This document shows, piece after piece, positions 1 to 5,395 of a stretch of 11,632 nt of DNA (position 1 is the first letter of the stretch; each line of letters begins with the position of its first letter). Position numbers and translations under genes: made by a program. The stretch is from a bacterium (GTDB lineage: Bacteria > BMS3Abin14): the NCBI GenBank assembly GCA_020350725.1, contig CP070719.1, positions 1,150,681 through 1,162,312 of the forward strand. The letters run 5' to 3'. Below the pieces are notes generated by a model. It was not told the origin of the DNA and did not search any database. It worked only from the letters and a program-made list of their open reading frames with translations.

Positions 1-84
1 CAGTTCACGGTTAGGACTTCCGTGATTTGTGATTCGTGATTTGTGATTCGTTTTTCCTCGTGTCCCCGCGTCCGCCATTCCCGA

Positions 85-117
85 GATTGCTTCACCCGGG
101 TATCGGTTCGCAATGAC
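85..117. repeat. GATTGCTTC...GCAATGAC dispersed inverted repeat
   Basis: A short module with ATTGC (86-90) and GCAAT (110-114) as inverted arms. The same module is present in opposite orientation at 11480-11512. Motifs of this shape (CATTGCGA...GAAGCAATC) are a familiar class of dispersed repeat in several bacterial lineages; I recall this from general knowledge and have not searched for it. It is absent from element B. Confidence 0.6.
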
Positions 118-145
118 AGCCGCTTATTCTCCCCGCGTCCCCGCC

Positions 146-342
146 TCAGAAGATTGAGGTCCCAGGCTGTCTGGTCAGTATCGGTGTAACGAGGTATGGA
201 GGTATCGAGGAATTCAACCTTGAGTTCCTTCATTATTGATCTAAACACTTCGACACTTCGCTACCTCGATACTTCGGTACGCATTACCTTTAAATCGCTC
301 CCTCTGGACGCTGGCCTCTGGGCTCTGGACTCATTTCTCCCC
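146..342 (-). repeat. Core of repeat element A
   Basis: This is the roughly 200-nt core shared with 3232-3430 and 11189-11388. On the minus strand it carries landmarks common to all three copies: GGAGCGATTTAA, GGTAATGCGTACCGAAG, GATCAATAA, GGTTGAATTCCTCGATACC and CACCGATAC. Two arms, 190-210 and 248-268, are imperfect inverted repeats of each other and could form a stem with a loop of about 37 nt. This copy is the most divergent of the three. Confidence 0.85.
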
Positions 343-384
343 TCCTCTCTCCTCTTTCCTGTAACAAAAGACGGAAATTCGCTG

Positions 385-390
385 TATACT
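385..390 (+). promoter_or_regulatory. Possible sigma-70-type -10 box upstream of resB
   Basis: TATACT (385-390), preceded directly by TG, resembles a -10 element about 75 nt before the resB start. It lies just outside repeat element A, in the only non-repeat stretch before the gene. No convincing -35 hexamer is visible 16-18 nt upstream; TAACAA at 362-367 is the nearest candidate and is poor. It is offered as the best candidate only. Confidence 0.25.
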
Positions 391-420
391 GCCACAGGAC
401 CCCTTTTTTTGCCCTCGGGC

Positions 421-436
421 TGACAGATTATTGTCA
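421..436. promoter_or_regulatory. TGACA-N6-TGTCA palindrome, possible operator
   Basis: A perfect 5-bp inverted repeat with a 6-nt spacer lies 28 nt before the resB start and about 30 nt after the candidate -10 box. The size and spacing suit a dimeric regulator, or it could be chance. No second copy was noticed elsewhere in the window. Confidence 0.2.
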
Positions 437-463
437 TCCGTTTCTCTGTGACGGAATTTTAAC

Positions 464-1732
464 ATGTCCTCACCACGAGACATCACCAACCGGCTCGGTT
501 CCCTCAGACTGACGGTGGTTCTTCTCCTCCTTCTGGCGGCCGTCTCCATCCTCGGCACCTTTCTGCCTCAGAGGAGGACTGCGGCCGAATACGACGAACT
601 CCTGGGACCCACCGCCTCCCGGGCCGTGCAGGTCGTGTCCCTCTCGGACGCCTACCACTCACCCTGGTACAGGTTCCTGCTCCTGGCCCTCGCCGTCAAC
701 ATGGTCTCCTGCATGTCTACCCGGGTACCGGCCATGCTGTCCAGCCTGCGGGGCGAGGCGGCCCGGCGGCGGGAGCCTGTATGGGAAGGCGAGATGGAGA
801 AAGAAACGGAGAGCAGGCTTGTGGAGGTCTTCCGGTCCCGGGGATTTCGGGAAAGCTCCCGGGACGGGGCTCGGCTCCTCTCCAGGGGTGGATGGGGTTA
901 CGCACTCACCCTCGCCGGCCACCTGAGCATCCTCGTCATCATGGCCTTCTCCGCCCTCGGCTCGGCGATGGGCTTCATCGGCACCCAGAGGGTGTACGTT
1001 GGCGATGCCGTGGACACCTACTTCAACTGGAAGACCATGTCCGACACCAGACTGCCCTACCTCCTGGCGGCCGAGGACCTGGTCAGGATACCCCACCCCA
1101 TCGCTCTCAGGATCGGGGTCCGGGAGGCGGCCTCGGGAAGGAAGGTCAGGCTGATCACCACCCACGTGGGAGATGATTTCAGCGTACCCGGCCTTCCCGG
1201 CCGCATAGAGATCACGGGTTTCGAGACCGGCGAGAAGAGATTGGAAGGATTCTGGGTGGATGACGAGGGACGGAGGACGGCCATCACGCCCGAGGAGGAG
1301 ATCGGGACCAGCGGCCTGGTCCTCGTCCCGGTGGCCTTTGCCCTGTATCCGGAGCGACAGGTCCAGGCCCGGACCTCCCTGGTGCGTGACGGCAGGGTCC
1401 TGATCACGGAGGAGATCGCCGTGAACCATCCCATGAGATTCCAGGGGATCGACATCTTCCTCACCGATTACGGGACGGATCCCTACGGCATCCCCTATGT
1501 GGGCTATCAGATCGTAAGGGATCCGGGAAGGGCGGGCGTCTGGGCGGGCTGCGTCCTCTTTCTCCTGTGCATCACCGGCGCTCTCTTTGTCCGTCATCGC
1601 TGCGTCGTCCTCGTCAGGCAGGGGGATTCGGTGAGGATCCACCTGTCGACAAGGGGGATGCGGCCGGCGGCGGTCGAGGAGATCCTGGAGGCCGTCGGAT
1701 ACGTTTCGGAGGGCGACCGCGATGGGGATTAA
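464..1732 (+). CDS. resB: ResB/Ccs1-like cytochrome c biogenesis protein
   Basis: A 422-residue membrane protein of the ResB (Ccs1) family. With ResC/CcsA it forms the System II complex that carries heme across the membrane and attaches it to CXXCH motifs of periplasmic c-type cytochromes. Visible family features are TM1 (residues 14-35), a YHSPWYR entry into TM2 (64-84), TM3 with a conserved-type histidine H153 in AGHLSIL (146-172), a large periplasmic domain (173-355) ending in NHPMRFQGIDIF (321-332), TM4 (356-377) and a short cytoplasmic tail. The length is normal for the family. The start ATG has only a weak Shine-Dalgarno sequence, but it is well placed before TM1. The gene overlaps the downstream kinase by 11 nt, so the two are cotranscribed. 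No ResC/CcsA partner gene is present in the window, which is unusual because the two are commonly adjacent. Confidence 0.9.
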   Translation: MSSPRDITNRLGSLRLTVVLLLLLAAVSILGTFLPQRRTAAEYDELLGPTASRAVQVVSLSDAYHSPWYRFLLLALAVNMVSCMSTRVPAMLSSLRGEAARRREPVWEGEMEKETESRLVEVFRSRGFRESSRDGARLLSRGGWGYALTLAGHLSILVIMAFSALGSAMGFIGTQRVYVGDAVDTYFNWKTMSDTRLPYLLAAEDLVRIPHPIALRIGVREAASGRKVRLITTHVGDDFSVPGLPGRIEITGFETGEKRLEGFWVDDEGRRTAITPEEEIGTSGLVLVPVAFALYPERQVQARTSLVRDGRVLITEEIAVNHPMRFQGIDIFLTDYGTDPYGIPYVGYQIVRDPGRAGVWAGCVLFLLCITGALFVRHRCVVLVRQGDSVRIHLSTRGMRPAAVEEILEAVGYVSEGDRDGD

Positions 1733-3230
1733 ACTCAGCTGGCCCAAGAAGATCCTCCTCTACTCCATTGTCCTGACGAGCGTTGCCGTTCTTCTCACAT
1801 CCTTCATAACAGTCCGGACCGCGGCCCATATATGGGAGAAGGAGTTCACGGAGAGAAATGTCGCCTACGCCAGGTACACCTCACTGGACGTCCTGCGCAT
1901 CTTCGGGGGGAGTTTCACCGGGGAGGTCCTTCCTGAGCTCACGGAGGCCATGGAGTTTCTCAGGGGCTACAACCAGGACCTCGTCGGGATCATGATCCTC
2001 ACCGAGAGCGGCCGGATCCTCTTCTCGACGGTGGCTCCCGAGATCAACCGGAGCCTGGAACGGGAGCGGGGAGACGGCCTGGCTGAGGCGGTGCAGGAGG
2101 TCATCCTCTCCGACGAGCCCGACGTGAGAGAGATCGGGACCGGCAGCAGCCGGCTGCAGGACGTCATCGCGCCCGTGTCCACGCGGGGCAGCAGCCGGCC
2201 CATCGCGGTCCGCTATGTGTACAGCTACGCCTCCCTCGAGCAGAGGGCGAAGGACCACATCCGGGCGGCCATCGCTGCCGCTCTGGCCCTTCTCCTCATC
2301 GGGGGACTCCTCTCCATCGTCCTGTCAAGGGGATTGGTCAGACCCGTCAGGGTGCTCTCGACCGGTGCGGCCAGGATCGCAGGCGGCGACCGGGAACATC
2401 GGATCGACGTGGAGACGGGAGACGAGATGGAACACCTGGCCCTCCAGTTCAACAGGATGGTGGATTCTCTCAGCACCCAGCAGGAGGAGCTCGAAGCCGC
2501 CAACCTGGAGCTGAGGGAGGCAAATGCCCGGCTCCGGGAACTTCAAGCCCAGCTCGTAAGGTCCGAGCGTCTGGCCGCCCTCGGCCAGCTGTCGGCCGGG
2601 GTCTCCCATGAACTGGACAACCCGGTGGGGGTCATCCTCGGATACGCCGAACTGATCCGGGACGAATCAGGAGAGAAAACCATCGACGAGTATGCGGCCA
2701 TTATCCTGGAGGAGGCCAAGAGGTGCAAAAGGATCATCGCCGGCCTGCTGGATTTCTCCCGTCCCAGCACAGGGCAGAGGGAGGTCCTCGACATGCGGGT
2801 CCTGGTGGAGGACCTCGTGGACCAGCTCAGGGACCAGAGGGCGTTTCGGGATGTTCGCTGGGAGCTCGTCCCCGGAGACGGGGAACCGGTGGTGTGCGCC
2901 GATCCCGACGACCTGCGCCAGATCTTCGTTAATCTCGGTCTTAACTCCGTCCACGCCATGTCCGGCTCGGGGGTGATCACGGTGGAGATCGCCGAACACC
3001 TCCATGGGGACCGGAGGGGTTTCCTGGTGCGGTTTGCCGACACGGGACCCGGTTTGACCGAAGAGATCGTCGAGAGGGTCTTCGATCCTTTCTTCACCAC
3101 CAAACGCAAGGGCGAGGGTACGGGCCTGGGCCTGTCCATCTGCAGGAAACTCGTGGAGGAGGCGGACGGCTGGCTTCGGGCGGTGGCCGGCCCCGTGGGC
3201 ATCTTCGAGATGTGGCTGCCGGGAGGATGA
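1722..3230 (+). CDS. Membrane sensor histidine kinase (HAMP-HisKA-HATPase)
   Basis: A 502-residue NtrB-like/PAS-less sensor kinase. TM1 is at 11-30, followed by a periplasmic sensor region of about 150 residues (31-180), TM2 (183-203), a HAMP linker (204-255), a coiled-coil stretch (252-285), and HisKA with H-box AGVSHELDNP, phosphoacceptor H296. The ATPase domain shows N-box NLGLN (N404, N408), G1 DTGPGL (440-445), F-box VFDPFFTTK (453-461) and G2 GEGTGLGLS (464-472). All catalytic boxes are intact. The start ATG at 1722 has GGAGGG (1708-1713) 8 nt upstream and lies inside the 3' end of resB, implying translational coupling. The sensor region has a fold typical of small-ligand sensors, but its ligand cannot be read from sequence. 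Its likely partner is the sigma-54 activator at 3762-5123, from which it is separated by repeat element B. Confidence 0.95.
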   Translation: MGIKLSWPKKILLYSIVLTSVAVLLTSFITVRTAAHIWEKEFTERNVAYARYTSLDVLRIFGGSFTGEVLPELTEAMEFLRGYNQDLVGIMILTESGRILFSTVAPEINRSLERERGDGLAEAVQEVILSDEPDVREIGTGSSRLQDVIAPVSTRGSSRPIAVRYVYSYASLEQRAKDHIRAAIAAALALLLIGGLLSIVLSRGLVRPVRVLSTGAARIAGGDREHRIDVETGDEMEHLALQFNRMVDSLSTQQEELEAANLELREANARLRELQAQLVRSERLAALGQLSAGVSHELDNPVGVILGYAELIRDESGEKTIDEYAAIILEEAKRCKRIIAGLLDFSRPSTGQREVLDMRVLVEDLVDQLRDQRAFRDVRWELVPGDGEPVVCADPDDLRQIFVNLGLNSVHAMSGSGVITVEIAEHLHGDRRGFLVRFADTGPGLTEEIVERVFDPFFTTKRKGEGTGLGLSICRKLVEEADGWLRAVAGPVGIFEMWLPGG

Positions 3231-3231
3231 T

Positions 3232-3430
3232 GCGGGGAGAAAAGAGTCCAGGGTCCAGAGGCCGGCGTCCAGAGGGAGCGATTTAAAGGTAATGCGTACC
3301 GAAGTATCGAGGTAGCGAAGTATCGAGGTGTTTCGATCAATAAAGAAGGAACTCAAGGTTGAATTCCTCGATACCTCCATACCTCCTGACACCGATACCG
3401 ACCGGATAGCGTGGAACCTCGATCTTCTAA
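3232..3430 (+). repeat. Core of repeat element B
   Basis: Same orientation as the core at 11189-11388 and very similar to it, with scattered single-base differences and almost no length change. It begins 2 nt after the kinase stop codon. Imperfect inverted arms at 3308-3328 and 3366-3386 could pair (about 18 of 21 positions by eye). The left arm itself lies in a run of four degenerate octamers (GAAGTATC, GAGGTAGC, GAAGTATC, GAGGTGTT). Confidence 0.85.
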
Positions 3431-3684
3431 CGAGGGCGAGGGGGAGAAGGGGCGATAACTGAGTCCAGAGTCCAGAGGCCAGGGTCCAGAGGGAGCGCAG
3501 AGGCGATGGGGCCCTTCAACAAGCTCCGTTCGACAAGCTCACGACAGGCGGGGCAGGCAGAGGGCCACAGAGATGTCTTCAGTTTTGGATTTTGGATTTG
3601 GGACTTTGGATTCGATACCTAATCACTAATCACGGCTCTTTCCTAGCTGTGAACAGGGAACCGTGAACTGCGAACTGGAATTTA

Positions 3685-3715
3685 CGAATCACGAATCACA
3701 AATCACTAATCACGG
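3685..3715 (+). repeat. AATCAC octamer array
   Basis: Four degenerate units in a row (CGAATCAC, GAATCAC, AAATCAC, TAATCAC) followed by GG. Nearly the same string, with the same GAACTGGAATTTAC lead-in, occurs at 11557-11586, and its reverse complement type at 21-50. Spacing of 7-8 nt makes it a short tandem repeat rather than a CRISPR array. Confidence 0.8.
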
Positions 3716-3748
3716 TAGTTTTCAACCGTGAACCGGGAACTTGTTTTC

Positions 3749-3753
3749 AGGAG
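3749..3753 (+). promoter_or_regulatory. Ribosome binding site fixing the response-regulator start
   Basis: AGGAG lies 8 nt before ATG 3762. It excludes the longer in-frame TTG at 3741, which would add seven residues before the receiver domain and has no Shine-Dalgarno sequence of its own. Confidence 0.8.
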
Positions 3754-3761
3754 CACAGACG

Positions 3762-5123
3762 ATGAGCGAAAAGATCCTCATAGTGGACGATGAACCCGGA
3801 ATGCGCAGCCTCCTGACGAGGGTCATGGAGAAGGAGGGCTATTCGGCGGCCGCGGTCTCCGCGGGAGAGGAGGCCATGGGCCTGCTGGAGGCGGAGGACT
3901 GGCAGCTGGTGATCGCGGATATCGACATGCCCGGGATGGACGGCATCGAGCTTCTCAAGAGGATCCGCTCGGAGAGGGCGGATACCCCGGTGATCATGAT
4001 CACCGCCTACGCTACGGTGGAGACGGCCGTCGAGGCGATGAAGCTCGGGGCACTGGACTACATAACCAAACCCTTCCAGGTCGACGAACTGAAGATCGTG
4101 GTGGGCAAGGTCTTCGAACGGCAGCGCCTGATAAGCGAGAAGAGGATCCTCCTCGACGAGATCCGAAACCGGTACGACACCAGGGGGATCGTCGGGGTCT
4201 CCCGGAGGATGAAGGACGTCATGGACCTTGCCCTCAGCGTCGCTCCGTCCAGGGCCAGCGTCCTCCTCGAGGGGGAGAGCGGGACGGGAAAGGAACTGGT
4301 GGCCCGTGCCATCCACGACAACAGCGAGAGATGCGACCGGCCTTTCGTCGTGGTCAACTGCGGGGCCCTTGCCGAAGGCGTCCTGGAGAGCGAGCTTTTC
4401 GGCCACGAGCGGGGCGCTTTCTCGGGCGCCATCGCGACGCGAAAGGGACGGTTCGAGCTTGCCGACCGGGGAACGCTCTTCATCGACGAGGTCGGCGAGC
4501 TGAATCTGACCGCCCAGGTCAAGCTCCTGCGTTTCCTCCAGGAGCACGAATTCGAGAGGGTAGGCGGGACCAGGGTCCTGAAAAGCGACGCCCGGATCAT
4601 CGCCGCCACCAACCGGGATCTTAAGGCCATGGTTCGGGAGGGGAAATTTCGGGAGGATCTCTTTTACCGGCTCAACGTGGTCCACATCCGCATTCCCCCC
4701 CTCAGGGACAGGATGGAGGATGTGGAACCATTGGCCGATTTCTTCCTGGACAAATACGCCTCCCAGATGAACAAGAAACTGAGGGGGATCGCCAGGGAGG
4801 TCGTCGTCGCCCTGCGGGCATACGAATGGGAGGGGAACGTCAGGGAACTGGAGAACGTCATCGAGAGGGCCGTGGTCCTGTGCAAGTCGGACACCGTCAC
4901 CCTCCGCGACCTGCCCGAGGAGCTGAGGGGCGAGGGGGGGGAGGAATACCTGTCGGACGGGGACCGGACCCTGACGGAGATCGTGGAATCCTTCGAAAGA
5001 CAGATCCTTGTCAGGGCCCTGGAGAAGAACAGGGGGAGCCAGACGAAGACGGCCGGAGAGCTCGGCATCAAGAGGACCACCCTCCGCTACAAGATGGACA
5101 AATACGGCATGCTGGACCGATAG
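3762..5123 (+). CDS. NtrC-family sigma-54-dependent response regulator
   Basis: A 453-residue activator. The receiver domain (1-120) has the acidic pocket D9-D10, phosphoacceptor D53, T81 and K103. The AAA+ domain (about 143-385) has Walker A GESGTGKE (171-178), a sigma-54 contact loop GAFSGA (218-223), Walker B LFIDE (239-243), sensor I AATNRD (281-286) and arginines R297/R303. A Fis-type HTH (about 409-447) ends the protein. It should hydrolyse ATP to open sigma-54 RNA polymerase complexes after phosphorylation, most likely by the upstream kinase. The contact loop has serine instead of the usual threonine (GAFTGA), a conservative change. The start ATG is chosen for its AGGAG box. A sigma-54 promoter lies 243 nt after its stop, so the operon 5396-11141 is the obvious target. 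Its last codons form the left arm of a perfect hairpin. Confidence 0.96.
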   Translation: MSEKILIVDDEPGMRSLLTRVMEKEGYSAAAVSAGEEAMGLLEAEDWQLVIADIDMPGMDGIELLKRIRSERADTPVIMITAYATVETAVEAMKLGALDYITKPFQVDELKIVVGKVFERQRLISEKRILLDEIRNRYDTRGIVGVSRRMKDVMDLALSVAPSRASVLLEGESGTGKELVARAIHDNSERCDRPFVVVNCGALAEGVLESELFGHERGAFSGAIATRKGRFELADRGTLFIDEVGELNLTAQVKLLRFLQEHEFERVGGTRVLKSDARIIAATNRDLKAMVREGKFREDLFYRLNVVHIRIPPLRDRMEDVEPLADFFLDKYASQMNKKLRGIAREVVVALRAYEWEGNVRELENVIERAVVLCKSDTVTLRDLPEELRGEGGEEYLSDGDRTLTEIVESFERQILVRALEKNRGSQTKTAGELGIKRTTLRYKMDKYGMLDR

Positions 5124-5139
5124 GTCCAGCATGCCGTAT
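5102..5139 (+). terminator. Perfect 17-bp hairpin spanning the regulator stop codon
   Basis: The left arm 5102-5118 (ATACGGCATGCTGGACC) and right arm 5123-5139 are exact reverse complements, with the 4-nt loop GATA. The stop TAG (5121-5123) lies in the loop and first base of the right arm, so the left arm encodes the last residues YGMLD. No T-run follows, so this is not a canonical intrinsic terminator. It may still terminate, protect the 3' end from exonucleases, or act as a DNA cruciform. It separates the regulator from the sigma-54 operon. Confidence 0.6.
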
Positions 5140-5365
5140 GGATTGCCGGTTTGCTGTTTCCGGTTCCCGTTTGGCACCACAATCAGGCAAAAAGCCCTTG
5201 GAATATAACGAAATTTTGGCCGGCTGCCGACCTCGGGTCCCGATCATTCGAAAATCCAGCGAAGATGTGGATGTTTTTTCTTTTCCGTGAGGATAACCGA
5301 AGGCGCCCTGACATCGGGATCGTGGGAGGACCATCAACCGGGAACCGTGAACGGGAAACTTTTTT
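5124..5365. promoter_or_regulatory. Probable upstream activator region for the sigma-54 promoter
   Basis: This gap between the regulator and its presumed target has the right place and size for enhancer sites of an NtrC-type activator. Visible symmetry includes TCGGGTCCCGA (5233-5243, 5-bp arms around one base). Related pieces are CGGTTCCCGTTT (5161-5172) and the oppositely oriented AACCGGGAACCGTGAACGGG (5337-5356); the latter also resembles the GTGAAC repeat units of elements B and C. An isolated TATAAC (5204-5209) lacks a properly spaced -35. No coding region is seen. Which palindrome, if any, binds the regulator is not decidable here. Confidence 0.35.
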
Positions 5366-5381
5366 TGGTACGGACATTGCT
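5366..5381 (+). promoter_or_regulatory. Sigma-54 (-24/-12) promoter
   Basis: TGGTACGGACATTGCT has the diagnostic GG (5367-5368) and GC (5379-5380) exactly 10 nt apart and matches the consensus TGGYAC-N5-TTGCW. It points at the operon starting at 5396, immediately after a sigma-54 activator gene. Counting from the -12 C, transcription would start near 5392. That leaves only about 4 nt before ATG 5396, and there is no Shine-Dalgarno sequence there. The leader would thus be almost absent. Confidence 0.75.
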
Positions 5382-5395
5382 GTGAACACCGGATA

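Larger units (their letters stand above)
1..342 (-). repeat. Composite intergenic repeat element A (inverted copy)
   Basis: This non-coding stretch is built from the same modules as the elements at 3232-3740 and 11189-11632, read on the opposite strand. From left to right it holds a GTGAAC-type fragment (1-12), an array of degenerate octamers of the type GTGATTCG/GTGATTTG (21-50), a GATTGCTTC...GCAATGAC inverted repeat (85-117), the long core (146-342), and TCCAG/CTGGA units at the right end (300-332). A homopyrimidine tract of 27 nt (334-360) abuts the right end. Base composition is clearly lower in GC than the genes. A reading frame from 196 crosses the core but is judged spurious. It may mark the 3' side of a minus-strand gene to the left of the window, which cannot be seen here. 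Confidence 0.85.
3232..3740 (+). repeat. Composite intergenic repeat element B
   Basis: This fills almost the whole gap between the kinase stop and the response regulator. In order it holds a TCCAG/GGCCAG-type array (about 3245-3276), the core (3232-3430), a second TCCAGAG array (3462-3495), two TTCRACAAGCTC motifs (3515-3526 and 3529-3540), a TTTTGGATT heptamer array (about 3582-3612), AATCACTAATCACGG (3621-3635), GTGAAC-type units (3650-3680), a second AATCAC array (3685-3715) and a last GTGAAC/CGGGAAC unit (3726-3740). It lacks the ATTGC...GCAAT module seen in A and C. No convincing coding region or promoter is visible in it. The regulator's ribosome binding site begins right after it. Confidence 0.85.

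Noticed and set aside
21-50. CRISPR-like short repeats
   Set aside because: Units are 7-8 nt, degenerate and directly abutting, without unique spacers or nearby cas genes. The arrays at 3685-3715 and 11557-11586 are the same kind of short tandem repeat.
2667-3392. A 241-codon minus-strand frame whose start matches the frames in the other two repeat cores
   Set aside because: It joins the repeat-core phantom frame to antisense of the kinase. The shared N-terminal part comes from the repeat, and the rest is a shadow of a well-supported gene.
3741-3761. Longer response regulator starting at TTG 3741
   Set aside because: The ATG at 3762 has a well-spaced AGGAG and starts right at the receiver domain, while the extension would be encoded by repeat and ribosome binding site sequence.
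3747-5180. A 477-codon open frame on the minus strand opposite the response regulator
   Set aside because: It mirrors a clear NtrC-type gene in GC-rich DNA, has no recognisable domain or signal, and arises from codon bias. Similar minus-strand frames at 659-1747 and 7460-8719 were rejected for the same reason.
5172-5188. Second sigma-54 promoter starting TGGCAC
   Set aside because: The GC element lies 12 nt after the GG instead of 10, so the spacing rule fails.
5204-5209. Sigma-70 promoter with TATAAC as -10 and TTGGCA (5171-5176) as -35
   Set aside because: The spacer would be 27 nt, far outside 16-18.
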